Of a DNA stretch of 64,000 nt, positions 8,354 through 17,211 are shown in pieces. The notes under the pieces were generated by a model. That model saw nothing but the letters and a program-made list of their open reading frames with translations. It had not been told where the DNA came from and ran no database searches. Within the stretch, counting starts at the first letter, position 1. Every line of letters begins with the position of its first letter. The stretch is from contig NZ_SRSO01000014.1 in assembly GCF_004791695.1 (NCBI RefSeq), positions 51,209 through 115,208 of the forward strand, given 5' to 3'. This DNA comes from Flavivirga rizhaonensis. Lineage in GTDB: Bacteria > Bacteroidota > Bacteroidia > Flavobacteriales > Flavobacteriaceae. The translations under genes and the position numbers were made by a program.

Positions 8354-9802
8354 TTAGTGACCACTTTTAATTTGGTCGACTTGTGATTTTGTAACGTTCG
8401 TTTTATTATTACCCCAAGAGTTATATACATAGGTTAAAACATCTGCAATTTCATCGTTGCTTATGGCTTGTCTCGTCATAACACTATTGTATTTTTGTCC
8501 GTTTACAGTAATTTCTCCTGTTTTTCCTTTAAGAACAATACTAATTGCACGATTTACATCGGCATTTAAGTAATCTGATTTTGCTAAAGGCGGGAAGGCA
8601 TTTGGAATCCCTTGTCCTTCTGCTTGGTGACAAGCGAAACATGTCTGCATGTATATTTTCTTTCCAGATTCCATTTTTTCAGCTAAAGTTTTATTCTCTT
8701 TAGGAGCCACTTTTTTAGAGTCATCATCTGGCATTTCTTGAATGGTACCCCCTTCTGGATGATAAATACCTTCTTGCACTACGCCAGAGTATATCTTTTT
8801 ATTCTCTTCTCCTTCTACTTTAAGCATTCCCAAAGCGCCTTTATTAAAGGCTCTAAAAATTGAGTGATCTACTAGAATGAAAGTACCAGGAACATCCACT
8901 CTAAATTCTACGATGGCAGCACCACCTGCAGGCACTAAGGTTGTTTGTACATGCTTGTTGATTGAAGATCCGCCTTCAACCATAACTTTATCGAAAATTT
9001 CACCAATAACATGGAATGATGATACTAAATTCGGGCCACCATTACCAACATACAAACGAACTGTTTCTCCAACATTTGCAGTTATAGCATTGTCTCCTGT
9101 AAGTGCCCCCACCTTACCATTAAAAACCACGTAATCGGCATCTTCATCAACCGCTTTTTGCATGTCAAAAGCTTGTAATCCTGGTTCGCCATTTTCGCCT
9201 TTAGTATAAAAATCACCTTGCATGATGTAGTATTCTTTATCAACTTGTGGTAAGCCTCCTGCTGGCTCAACTAAAATGAGTCCGTACATGCCATTTGCAA
9301 TATGCATGCCTACTGGTGCTGTTGCACAGTGATATACATATAAGCCAGGGTTTAAGGTTTTAAAATTGAATTTTTTCTCATGTCCAGGAGCCACAAATGA
9401 AGACGTAGCTCCACCTCCAGGTCCGGTTACGGCATGTAAATCGATATTATGAGGCAATTTATTATCTGGATGATTAGATAACGTAAATTCCACTTCATCA
9501 CCAACACGGGTTCTAATAAAACTACCAGGAACAGACCCCCCAAAAGTCCAGTAGTTATAGGTGGTACCATCAGTCATCGTACTTTCTTTTTCAAGGATTT
9601 CCATATTTACGATTAACTTTTTTGCTTTACGTAGACCTACCGGTGTAGGCACATTTGGTGGAGACGTTAACTCTGCAATCATCTCTCTACTTACAGGAAT
9701 GTCCGCGGCATTATCGTATGTTTTTTTTTCATTGTTAATGCATGAGGTTACCAGTAATATTAACGCTACCAGCATAGCATACGAGGAGGAGGTTGGTTTC
9801 AT
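8354..9802 (-). CDS. nirK: Copper nitrite reductase NirK fused to a cytochrome c domain
   Basis: A 482-residue lipoprotein (lipobox VTSC, Cys21) that reduces nitrite to NO in the periplasm. Two cupredoxin domains carry the type 1 copper ligands His118, Cys159, His167 and Met172. The type 2 ligands are His123, His158 and His313, with catalytic Asp121 and His264. After a linker rich in lysine and glutamate (about 355-380) follows a C-terminal cytochrome c domain with CFACH (388-392). Such a tethered heme can feed the type 1 copper directly. It is the first gene of nirK-nirV-sco-norC-norB and has a well-defined promoter with a Crp/Fnr-type site. Confidence 0.95.
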   Translation of the reverse strand: MKPTSSSYAMLVALILLVTSCINNEKKTYDNAADIPVSREMIAELTSPPNVPTPVGLRKAKKLIVNMEILEKESTMTDGTTYNYWTFGGSVPGSFIRTRVGDEVEFTLSNHPDNKLPHNIDLHAVTGPGGGATSSFVAPGHEKKFNFKTLNPGLYVYHCATAPVGMHIANGMYGLILVEPAGGLPQVDKEYYIMQGDFYTKGENGEPGLQAFDMQKAVDEDADYVVFNGKVGALTGDNAITANVGETVRLYVGNGGPNLVSSFHVIGEIFDKVMVEGGSSINKHVQTTLVPAGGAAIVEFRVDVPGTFILVDHSIFRAFNKGALGMLKVEGEENKKIYSGVVQEGIYHPEGGTIQEMPDDDSKKVAPKENKTLAEKMESGKKIYMQTCFACHQAEGQGIPNAFPPLAKSDYLNADVNRAISIVLKGKTGEITVNGQKYNSVMTRQAISNDEIADVLTYVYNSWGNNKTNVTKSQVDQIKSGH

Positions 9803-9835
9803 ACTTTTAGGTTTTAGTATTATTATTTAGTTTTT

Positions 9836-9863
9836 ATAAAAAAGACATTTTTGTCTTTTTTAT
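9836..9863 (-). promoter_or_regulatory. Hairpin in the nirK 5' leader
   Basis: A perfect 12-base inverted repeat ATAAAAAAGACA / TGTCTTTTTTAT with a four-base loop. On the minus strand it ends in a T-run. With the predicted start near 9866 the hairpin would occupy roughly +3 to +30 of the nirK mRNA. It could be an attenuator-like structure or a second protein-binding palindrome (GACA-N4-TGTC). Confidence 0.6.
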
Positions 9864-9870
9864 GGTTACC

Positions 9871-9916
9871 CAAAAATACTTTTTAACCTTTTGAAAAAAT
9901 ATGACATTTGTCAGTT
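9871..9916 (-). promoter_or_regulatory. nirK promoter with Crp/Fnr-type operator
   Basis: On the minus strand the -7 element TATTTTTG lies at 9878-9871. A palindrome with the Crp/Fnr core TGA-N6-TCA (ATATGA-N6-TCAGTT on the plus strand, 9899-9916) is centred 29.5 bases upstream of its first base. That corresponds to about -41.5, the class II activator position. The same geometry occurs at 13486-13531 and 21322-21368. Confidence 0.75.
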
Positions 9917-9946
9917 AATTTTCGTTGTAGGGTAGAAAATGATCTT

Positions 9947-11947
9947 CTAAAACATTATATAAGAGGCATTCAGGTAAAAGTTTCTGCCTTGCCTTGAAAT
10001 GTTATTCCAATCTGCGTAGGTTGAATAATTGGCATCCAAGATATTTTCTATACCATATTTAAAAACTAATTTGCTGTTTTTTAAATGGAATATATTGCCC
10101 ATATTAAGATTTAAAATAGCATAAGCAGATGTTTCATCTTCACCATAAAAACTACTGTATTTACTTTGATTTCCGTTACCTTCCAGTTGCAAAGCTGCAT
10201 TGAATTTTTTAGTGTTGTAATTTATTTCAGCCAAATATGAAAGTGGTCGAATTAAGGGTAAGTTTTCCTTATTACTCCCCATACCATAATTGTAACCAAT
10301 AGAACTATTAAATGAAACTTTCTTTGAGAAATTATAGTTTGTATTAAGGTAAACATCAAAAATTGAAGCATGGTCTAAAGCTTCATATAATCTTACGCCG
10401 TTGGCACCAATGGTCATGGAGCTTGCGGTGTCATCGATTTCTCCAATAATATAATTTGATATATGAAAAAAAGATGATGTGACACTAAATTTTAATGTAT
10501 TGAGTTTAAAGTTGACTTTGGTATTGAATTCTAAAGCCTTTTCGTTTTTTAAATTAGGGTTTCCTATATAATCATAATTATCGAAACTATTGAATAAGAA
10601 AAATCCATAACCTTCACTTACGGAAGGTGCCCTTTCTCCATAACCAAGACCTAGAGCGGCATCAAACGCATTTTTTTTAATTTTATATTCTCCAGAAAAG
10701 CTTAGTAGAAAACGGTTTTTAGAGTCACTTACATTCGGATGAAAAATTTGTAAACTTTCTACGCCTTCTTTTTTTGCAATTTTATTTTGATGGAACCCAA
10801 GCCTTAGTGCTGTAGTAATAGATTCTTTGCGGTTTAAAACGATATTATCATTTACGTATAATCCTGTGTAAAGTGTTCTAATATCTGGCCAAGTGTACAT
10901 AAACATATCTAGTTGGTTTGGATCGTTTGGGAACATGGTCATTTCTGCTAACGACCTATTATAAAACCCATTTAAGTTGACGAGTATGTTATGCTTCTTT
11001 TCTTTTAAAGTCGCTTTACTGTAAAATCCATAGGTATCACTCCATCCTGGCATATCCATTCTAATGGGTACATCGGGGCGCTTACTATCATCCATAATAT
11101 GTGTTATGGTGTTGAAGTATAGTTTAGATTCTAATAATTTTATGATAGTTAAATCGTTTTTATATCTATGTGTTGCAGATGTTATTAAAGCTTCAACTAA
11201 AGACACATCCATTGGTAAAGCTGGGTAGCCAACGTCTGTAGCTTTATCATATATAATATTGGCTTCTAGTGTATGATTGTTGGCTAGACGATAACCTCCC
11301 TGAAGAGAAATATTATACTTCTGAAATTGAGAATATAGCACTTCTTTTTTGTTACCAGCATCATAGTTATCCGATTTACGAAATATGGCATCTGTATTTA
11401 GATAAAATTTATTACCTGAGTATTCAATATCTAAGCCAGCAATTTTATAATTACTATTGGTTTCGTAACCCAAATCAGCACTAGTTTTTAAACCAGAATT
11501 ATAGAATTTAGAGGGTGCAATTTGCAAATCAATACCACCCCCAACACAATGGCCGTTTTCGGAACCTTCTTGTCCGGAATTGATACTAACTTGTTCCAAA
11601 TTTGAGACATCTACATATGATGTAACGGGATCCATTTTATCGGTACATGCTCCAAAAATCTGCATCCCATCTATGGTGACATTCAACCGATCACTAGTCA
11701 TGTTATTTAAAGAAGGTTCCCAAGCATAATTACCTCGTTTTATCATGGTAACTTTATTAGCTTTTTCTAAATAGGCGTCAATACTCGATAAGGTTTTTTC
11801 TTGACGATAATTACTTAGTTTGTGCTGTGCAATGACAATGGTTTCTTGTAGTATGGTCGTATCTTTTTTTATCTCTAAAGGACTTTCCTGAGAAAAAAGG
11901 AGATGACTACAAAAGAAGTAAATACTTATTGTAAAGAATTTTTTCAT
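9947..11947 (-). CDS. TonB-dependent copper receptor, OprC/NosA-like
   Basis: A 666-residue outer-membrane receptor with signal peptide (cleavage near residue 20), a plug domain (about 45-165) and a 22-strand type barrel ending in an aromatic strand (YLNASYIMF). The plug contains IFGACTDKMDP, with Cys101 and Met105 spaced as in the CxxxM copper site of Pseudomonas OprC; NosA is the related receptor needed for NosZ copper. The SusC-type carboxypeptidase-like N-terminal domain is missing, as expected for OprC. It lies between a YtkA-like copper lipoprotein and nirK and should import copper for NirK and NosZ. Confidence 0.85.
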   Translation of the reverse strand: MKKFFTISIYFFCSHLLFSQESPLEIKKDTTILQETIVIAQHKLSNYRQEKTLSSIDAYLEKANKVTMIKRGNYAWEPSLNNMTSDRLNVTIDGMQIFGACTDKMDPVTSYVDVSNLEQVSINSGQEGSENGHCVGGGIDLQIAPSKFYNSGLKTSADLGYETNSNYKIAGLDIEYSGNKFYLNTDAIFRKSDNYDAGNKKEVLYSQFQKYNISLQGGYRLANNHTLEANIIYDKATDVGYPALPMDVSLVEALITSATHRYKNDLTIIKLLESKLYFNTITHIMDDSKRPDVPIRMDMPGWSDTYGFYSKATLKEKKHNILVNLNGFYNRSLAEMTMFPNDPNQLDMFMYTWPDIRTLYTGLYVNDNIVLNRKESITTALRLGFHQNKIAKKEGVESLQIFHPNVSDSKNRFLLSFSGEYKIKKNAFDAALGLGYGERAPSVSEGYGFFLFNSFDNYDYIGNPNLKNEKALEFNTKVNFKLNTLKFSVTSSFFHISNYIIGEIDDTASSMTIGANGVRLYEALDHASIFDVYLNTNYNFSKKVSFNSSIGYNYGMGSNKENLPLIRPLSYLAEINYNTKKFNAALQLEGNGNQSKYSSFYGEDETSAYAILNLNMGNIFHLKNSKLVFKYGIENILDANYSTYADWNNISRQGRNFYLNASYIMF

Positions 11948-12000
11948 GATAGACGTATTATCAAGTTGAAGGTGTTTTAATGAAGAAGCGTTTAAAAAAT

Positions 12001-12097
12001 GTCATTCAGAGCGAAGCGAAGAATCTCACTATCTTCATATTAAATGAAAACAAAAAGCTTCCTTTAGATTCTTCGGTCGTTCCTCCCTCTGAATGAC
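12001..12097. repeat. Dispersed palindromic repeat, family A, best copy
   Basis: Terminal inverted repeats GTCATTCAGAG (12001-12011) and CTCTGAATGAC (12087-12097), and an inner pair CGAAGAATCT (12017-12026) and AGATTCTTCG (12066-12075). It is the same element as the two degenerate copies at 1011-1268. It sits between the OprC-like gene and the YtkA-like gene. Confidence 0.85.
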
Positions 12098-12135
12098 ACT
12101 TTTTGAGAATTTCTACTAAATCATCTTTTTAACAA

Positions 12136-12981
12136 TTAAAATTCTAACTCCAAGTATAGAGAACTTTTTTCATTAGACTCAGTAACATCTTCACCTTTTA
12201 TAAGTGTGTCATCACTGCTCATTAACTTTAAGTTAAGAACCCAGTAACCAGTCATTGTCAATGATAAATCACCATGATACATACTATCTGTAGAATCATA
12301 ACTTAAATCGGTGTTGTTAGGAGAACTGTGATTTCCCATTCCTGGCATTCTTGGATCTAACATGATTGTGTAATCTTGTACAATTGGAAAAGACATCATG
12401 TTTTCCATTTTATATAATCCAACCATAAGATCATTAATACCAATTATTGGATCTTTAGGTTCAATGAGTGCTGCGATATAGCGTTTATCATCGCTTCCCA
12501 TAAAGCTTGCTACATTTTGTTTTTCAGATTGTATTACAGAAATAGTATCTGTAGCCGTGTAATATTCATTGTTTATGGTGTATTCGAATATTAATGACCA
12601 ACCAGAACCATCAGCATTAGTCATTTGGTATATTACAGAGCCTTCATAGAGTGTTTTCTTATCTGTGATTTTTGTAATTGCAGATTTTGGACAGGAATGC
12701 TGCATGGATGGCATTTGCATCATCGGCATCCAGGAAATACTTGCACTTTCAAGATAAGAATCGTTAGTGTTATCTTTCATTCTTAGAGTTATATTATTAT
12801 AACCTGTATTGAACTTTCCTGTTTCATTATATAATTCGATGGTATGATCGGCGTTTTTAATCTCTTGGATTTTAATAAGATTTTCAACTTCATCTACTAT
12901 TGGAGCATCATTGTCATCGGTAGAACACCCTACTGTAAATAGGCTTATAATTAAGATTGGTAATATATACTTTAGTTTCAT
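12136..12981 (-). CDS. Lipoprotein with two YtkA/FixH-like domains, probable copper handling
   Basis: A 281-residue lipoprotein when started at the ATG at 12981, directly before the signal peptide ending in FTVGC. An upstream in-frame ATG at 13029 would add 16 residues that spoil the signal. Two similar beta domains follow. The first has SWMPMMQMPSMQHSCP (about residues 70-90). The second has DPRMPGMGNHSSPN and ends in MTGYWVLNLKL, the classic YtkA/FixH closing strand. The Met- and His-rich loops suggest copper binding. Its place directly before the OprC-like receptor supports a periplasmic copper relay, but the specific role is inferred. Confidence 0.65.
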   Translation of the reverse strand: MKLKYILPILIISLFTVGCSTDDNDAPIVDEVENLIKIQEIKNADHTIELYNETGKFNTGYNNITLRMKDNTNDSYLESASISWMPMMQMPSMQHSCPKSAITKITDKKTLYEGSVIYQMTNADGSGWSLIFEYTINNEYYTATDTISVIQSEKQNVASFMGSDDKRYIAALIEPKDPIIGINDLMVGLYKMENMMSFPIVQDYTIMLDPRMPGMGNHSSPNNTDLSYDSTDSMYHGDLSLTMTGYWVLNLKLMSSDDTLIKGEDVTESNEKSSLYLELEF

Positions 12982-13085
12982 TTTAAATGTTTTAATATTT
13001 TTGAAAAATATGTAGAAACTCTGTCTCACTCATTTATATAAGTCAGAAGAACAGATAAAACCATTAGGTTTTGTAACAAGAAAAA

Positions 13086-13481
13086 TTAACTAAACATTGG
13101 GGGAGGTGTTTCTACCTCTAAGAGTGTTTTTACGGTTTTGGATGTTTTATGAAATAAGTGAACTCGAGGTAAGACAAACTTGTTTGAATGAATATCTAAG
13201 ATATCTGAAATAAAAAAACAATAAATGTCCAATTCTAATCTTTTATTTTCTTGAGACGGTAATTGATTATTAGAATCGGGGTTGTTTTCTGCCAATTGTT
13301 TTGTTAAGTGACATTTACCATGACAGCCTTGCTGATTCTCTTTTTGAATACATAATGTTTTAGCAATAAAGTCTTGATTAATGATAAAATCACCAATAAT
13401 CGTCAAGGTATTAATGTTATGTGCAAACAACATAATTACCAAAAACGATGCTATGATTTTATGTGCAAATGCCTTAATCAT
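13086..13481 (-). CDS. Small exported protein of unknown function in copper cluster
   Basis: A 131-residue protein with a hydrophobic N-terminus (about residues 8-24), then a segment with closely spaced cysteines and histidine (GCHGKCHLTKQL, about 52-63) and a proline-rich tail (TPPPMF). I do not recognise the family, but similar short proteins with a CHGKC motif are often found beside TonB receptors for metals in Bacteroidota. The predicted transcription start falls on or within one or two bases of its ATG, so the mRNA may be leaderless or translation may start later. It opens a probable transcript running into the YtkA-like and OprC-like genes. Confidence 0.6.
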   Translation of the reverse strand: MIKAFAHKIIASFLVIMLFAHNINTLTIIGDFIINQDFIAKTLCIQKENQQGCHGKCHLTKQLAENNPDSNNQLPSQENKRLELDIYCFFISDILDIHSNKFVLPRVHLFHKTSKTVKTLLEVETPPPMFS

Positions 13482-13485
13482 TCTG

Positions 13486-13531
13486 CAAAATTAGAGTATT
13501 GTTAGGTTTTAAAATATGACACATGTCATTC
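13486..13531 (-). promoter_or_regulatory. Promoter with Crp/Fnr-type operator before the copper-uptake genes
   Basis: The minus-strand -7 element TAATTTTG is at 13493-13486. The palindrome ATATGA-N6-TCATTC (13514-13531; the inner 14 bases ATGACA-CA-TGTCAT are a perfect inverted repeat) is centred 29.5 bases upstream, exactly as at nirK. The operator overlaps the last codons and stop of the gene upstream. Confidence 0.75.
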
Positions 13532-13948
13532 GGTTGTAAAATGCTTAAAATACTGTTCTATATAAATTTGTAACTTTAATAGTGCTGTCTTTTTTGCTCT
13601 AATATCATTGACTTCTTTCATAACAGAAATGTCATCTAACATAGGAACCAAAACAACATGTAGCTGATCATGTGCTGTTCCTTTCATAGAACAATTTTTA
13701 ATGATATAGCTGGTTTGTTTTGATAATGATTCGCCTAGTAGTGTATAATTTTGACCTTTTGAGGCTGCAAATTTTGTAATTAAGGAATCCATTTTAGTAA
13801 TACCAATATGGGTTTCATTGTTTACAATCCATGGTTTCCCTTGATTCAATATTAATGCATCAAGATTAACATCTGTTTCAGTTTCAGTGTTGTTGTTTTT
13901 ACAGTTAAAGGTCATAAAAATCAAACATGTAAATATTAAATATTTCAT
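13526..13948 (-). CDS. Small lipoprotein of unknown function in nos cluster
   Basis: A 140-residue protein with a lipoprotein signal (lipobox FNC, Cys16). The mature part is mostly alpha-helical, with KNCSMKGTAHDQLHVVLVPM in the middle, so a helical-bundle fold with possible metal ligands (Cys, Met, His) is conceivable. It follows nosY by 12 bases on the same strand and is probably the last gene of the nosZ-side transcript. No family is recognised. The stop codon lies inside the operator of the next transcript. Confidence 0.6.
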   Translation of the reverse strand: MKYLIFTCLIFMTFNCKNNNTETETDVNLDALILNQGKPWIVNNETHIGITKMDSLITKFAASKGQNYTLLGESLSKQTSYIIKNCSMKGTAHDQLHVVLVPMLDDISVMKEVNDIRAKKTALLKLQIYIEQYFKHFTTE

Positions 13949-13960
13949 AAGGCAAGTAAA

Positions 13961-14743
13961 TTAAAAATCCTTCTTTTTAGATTTTAATACAATTCGTAAT
14001 ACAGGTAAAATAACCCAAATAACTAACATTACGAAAGATATGATGAGTCCAAAATTAGTTCCAAAGAATTTTTTAAAGACAGCTCCTGTATATCCTAATA
14101 ATGCTGAAATATCCAGTTTTAATAAAATAAGTGTTCTTGATAAATCTATAGGGTTTAACATGGTACCAATTAGAGATAGTTTGTCTAACGGATAATCTTC
14201 AAATAACACTAGAGACATTAAAAACAAACCGTCGTAAATAATGGCTAGAAAGAGCCAAAGCAAAATGGCATATCCAAAACCTTTAATCTTATTTTCGTTA
14301 GTTAGTGCGATATTAAAAGCTAACGCTGTAAAAATTAGTGTTAGAAATGTTCCTGTAATTAGGAGTAAATAAAAATCCCAAATAGCATTTGATTTGAATA
14401 ATCCATAAGCGATAAACGGGATGCCTAATCCTAAAATTAAACTCATAGATAAGGAGATGGCAACGCCTAGATATTGCCCCAGGAATATAGATGAGCGTTT
14501 TAGAGGTTGTGCCAATAACAATTCTGTAAATTCTTTAGAATTATAATAATACATCACCCCAAAAATGGTTCCTATTAATGGAACTAGTACTATAATGACA
14601 TTCATTAATGTAATGACCGCTTTTGATAAATCATTATTAAGAAATAGTAAAACGATTCCGAGTAATAGATAAAACGCGAAATAGACATAACTCCAACGGC
14701 TACGCATTAAATCGAAAAAACTATATTTTAATATTTTAAGCAT
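13961..14743 (-). CDS. nosY: NosY-type ABC transporter permease
   Basis: A 260-residue membrane protein with six predicted helices of the ABC-2 type, including the typical TELLLAQPLKRSSIFLGQY cytoplasmic segment after helix 2. It overlaps nosF by eight bases. With NosF and NosD it forms the NosDFY machine that is needed for assembly of the CuZ sulfide-copper centre of NosZ. The size is normal for NosY (about 275). Confidence 0.9.
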   Translation of the reverse strand: MLKILKYSFFDLMRSRWSYVYFAFYLLLGIVLLFLNNDLSKAVITLMNVIIVLVPLIGTIFGVMYYYNSKEFTELLLAQPLKRSSIFLGQYLGVAISLSMSLILGLGIPFIAYGLFKSNAIWDFYLLLITGTFLTLIFTALAFNIALTNENKIKGFGYAILLWLFLAIIYDGLFLMSLVLFEDYPLDKLSLIGTMLNPIDLSRTLILLKLDISALLGYTGAVFKKFFGTNFGLIISFVMLVIWVILPVLRIVLKSKKKDF

Positions 14744-15443
14744 TATTCTCTGTTAAAATGGACGCAATAGCGTGTTCAAAATCTGGTTGATTGGTTTTGT
14801 TTTTTAATTCTGAAATAGAGCCCCTAAAGTAAATTTGCCCTTCTAAAAGAAATACAATTTCATCTGAAACCTCTTCAACAAAACTCATAATATGCGAAGT
14901 GATTAAGATGGTTTTTCCTTTCGCTTTTTCTGTCTGAATTAAATCTTTCAATCGTATAAGTGAAATAGGGTCTAGGCCCGTAGTTGGTTCGTCTAAAATA
15001 ATTAGAGGGCTATCGAACATGAACGTTAAAACCAGATTCACTTTTTGTTTGGTGCCACCAGAAAGATTACCCAATTTCTTATCTAAAAAAGGGTGCAAAG
15101 TAAAGAGTTCAATTAAGCGTTCATCTTCATTCGTGTCTCCACGTAAATCTTTTATCATTTTAATAAGTTCTTTAACTTTTAAGTTGTTAGGAAAATTTGC
15201 GATTTGCGGTAAATAATCAATTTTATGTCTATAGTTAGAACTGTTTTTAATGTTTTCTCCTAAGACATTAATAGTGCCTTTGTTTGGAATAACCATCCCT
15301 AAAATTGATTTAATAAGGGTAGTTTTTCCTGACCCGTTAGGTCCAAGAATAGCGAAAATGCCGCCTTCGGTAATGTTTAGATCTACACCACTCAAGACTA
15401 TATTTTTATTAAACCTTTTATGCAGGTTTTCAATATTTACCAT
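14736..15443 (-). CDS. nosF: NosF-type ABC transporter ATP-binding protein
   Basis: A 235-residue ATPase with Walker A GPNGSGKTT (about 34-42), the signature LSGGTKQKV (about 128-136), Walker B LIILDEPTTGLDP (about 147-159) and the H-loop ITSH. It overlaps nosD upstream by seven bases and nosY downstream by eight, so translation of nosD-F-Y is coupled. It powers the NosDFY complex for NosZ copper-site maturation. Confidence 0.92.
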   Translation of the reverse strand: MVNIENLHKRFNKNIVLSGVDLNITEGGIFAILGPNGSGKTTLIKSILGMVIPNKGTINVLGENIKNSSNYRHKIDYLPQIANFPNNLKVKELIKMIKDLRGDTNEDERLIELFTLHPFLDKKLGNLSGGTKQKVNLVLTFMFDSPLIILDEPTTGLDPISLIRLKDLIQTEKAKGKTILITSHIMSFVEEVSDEIVFLLEGQIYFRGSISELKNKTNQPDFEHAIASILTENNA

Positions 15444-16672
15444 GTTATTCTCTTTGTTAATGGGTTGTTGTCTAGTAAATTATCTGGCGTGAAAACTGGT
15501 GAGACTTTTTCAGAAAAATCAATAATATCAATAAATAAACTACGCAACAGAATGATCGTTTCTGGAGTTCTGTTTACGATATATGAAAAGAGTTTCACAG
15601 GTCTGTAAGGCACATCTCCAATGCCATCCTTATTAAGGTCATAACCAGTATAACTCGTCCAGTAATTTTTATTAAAAATGTTATCGTTTATCTTGCTGTT
15701 ATAGGATATATCGAAGGAGTTATATAGAAAATTATTTTCTACAAAACTATTCGTGTAGCAAGCACCTCGAACTTTTATAGCCCACCCGTTATTAATAAAA
15801 TTATTGTTTTTATAAATAATACGATTGGAGCCTTCAATGTTAATACCAATGGTGTTTTCTTCAAAAGTGTTTCCTATAATTTCGGCATCATTTATTTCTT
15901 TTAAAAGCATACCATAAGATGCTGTTCCCCAGTTTTCCTTAAAAATGTTATTTAGCATCTTTATCTTTTTCGAAAACATAACGGCAACACCCGCACCATT
16001 TTTCTCAAATGTATTGTCCTGGTAAATGTCATTGTTAGAAAACATAAAATGTAAACCATAACGAAGGTTTTTTGTGCTAACATTGTTTTTAATTAGACAA
16101 TCATCAGAAAATTCTAAATAAATACCATCACGTACATGTTGTACAAAATTGTGTTCGATTTCAATATTTTTACTGTACCATAATTGAATACCATTTCCAG
16201 AATTATATTCTTCAACAGCATCTCCAATGATCTTGTTATGAAATACTTTTCCATCTCGTGATTTTTCTAAATAAATTCCAAAAAACAGTTTTTCTAAAAC
16301 TAAATTTTGAATCACGAAATTCTTGCTTTTTCTTACCCGAATGGCAGCATAATCTTCAGTATAGCTTGTGCCAACATTTATAATGAATAAACCATCAACC
16401 GTTACATTATCAGAAACAATGGTTATTATTTCACCTTTTAATTCACCATCAATTACTGGGTAATTTTCGCCAATAATAGTTAGCGGTTTATCAACTAGAA
16501 TATTATATTCTTTGTAAGTACCTTTTTTTAAGACAATAGTATCAAAATCTTTAGCTATTGAGACGGCATTTTTTAAAGTTGAAACAGCACATGTATTACA
16601 GACCTCAATATTTTGAGCATATATAGAGTAGGCCATTAAAATAGCAGTGAAAAAAAGCAATAAGTTTTTCAT
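15437..16672 (-). CDS. nosD: NosD, periplasmic beta-helix copper-delivery protein
   Basis: A 411-residue exported protein with signal peptide (to about residue 19) and a long right-handed beta-helix made of parallel repeats (NVTVDGLFIINVG, NNDIYQDNTFEKNGAGV, NDAEIIGNTFEENTIGINIEG and similar). The C-terminus carries the conserved NYWTSYTGYDLNKDGIGDVPYRP block, of which GDVPYRP is diagnostic. It docks on NosFY and receives copper from NosL for NosZ. Four bases separate it from nosL. Confidence 0.93.
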   Translation of the reverse strand: MKNLLLFFTAILMAYSIYAQNIEVCNTCAVSTLKNAVSIAKDFDTIVLKKGTYKEYNILVDKPLTIIGENYPVIDGELKGEIITIVSDNVTVDGLFIINVGTSYTEDYAAIRVRKSKNFVIQNLVLEKLFFGIYLEKSRDGKVFHNKIIGDAVEEYNSGNGIQLWYSKNIEIEHNFVQHVRDGIYLEFSDDCLIKNNVSTKNLRYGLHFMFSNNDIYQDNTFEKNGAGVAVMFSKKIKMLNNIFKENWGTASYGMLLKEINDAEIIGNTFEENTIGINIEGSNRIIYKNNNFINNGWAIKVRGACYTNSFVENNFLYNSFDISYNSKINDNIFNKNYWTSYTGYDLNKDGIGDVPYRPVKLFSYIVNRTPETIILLRSLFIDIIDFSEKVSPVFTPDNLLDNNPLTKRITW

Positions 16673-16676
16673 AATA

Positions 16677-17117
16677 TTAGCCTTTAAAGTGCGCTAATAA
16701 CTCTTTCCAATTATATAGTGTTCCGCCTTTTTCTATCTGGATTTTTTTAGCATCTTCTTCTGCTTTAAAAGCTGATAGAAATGCACCCATGGGACTAGGA
16801 ACTTTTTTGCTTATTAAGAACGTGGCTTGTGTAGCATCTATTAAAGCTTCTGGTTCTTTATAATTGTTTGATAAATAGAGTTGGATTTCTGATGAGTCAA
16901 ATTCTTTTATGAAATTAATCATACATTCTGTAGCATCAAATTTATATACTTTGCCTTTTTTTGTAACAATTTCGGCAGCGTGAACTTTGTCTACAATAGT
17001 CATTTTACAAAAATGACAGCCGTCATTTCCATAATCAATGGCTTGTGGTTTAATATTACAGCTAAAGCAGAGCAGCAGCAATAGTGTTATTGTTGAATAG
17101 TGTTTTAGTGTTTTCAT
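16677..17117 (-). CDS. nosL: NosL copper-binding lipoprotein
   Basis: A 146-residue lipoprotein when started at the ATG at 17117, immediately before the signal peptide with lipobox CFSC. An in-frame ATG at 17177 lies inside a palindromic repeat and would add 20 non-signal residues. The NosL motif DGCHFCKMTI supplies the Cys and Met copper ligands, followed by DATECMINF. NosL hands Cu(I) to NosD for the assembly of the NosZ copper centres. Confidence 0.92.
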   Translation of the reverse strand: MKTLKHYSTITLLLLLCFSCNIKPQAIDYGNDGCHFCKMTIVDKVHAAEIVTKKGKVYKFDATECMINFIKEFDSSEIQLYLSNNYKEPEALIDATQATFLISKKVPSPMGAFLSAFKAEEDAKKIQIEKGGTLYNWKELLAHFKG

Positions 17118-17131
17118 GTTTAGTGTTTTAG

Positions 17132-17211
17132 TCCTATCCCTAACCCTTTCCAAAGGAAAGGAACTTAATTGTATCAAGTCCTTCCCTTTGGGAAGGATTT
17201 AGGATGGGATT
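17132..17211. repeat. Dispersed palindromic repeat, family B
   Basis: TCCTATCCCTAACCCTTTCC on the left pairs imperfectly with GGGAAGGATTTAGGATGGGA on the right, with an inner CCTTTCC/GGAAAGG pair. It lies between nosL and the membrane gene and overlaps the last codons of the latter (stop at 17199). Confidence 0.75.
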
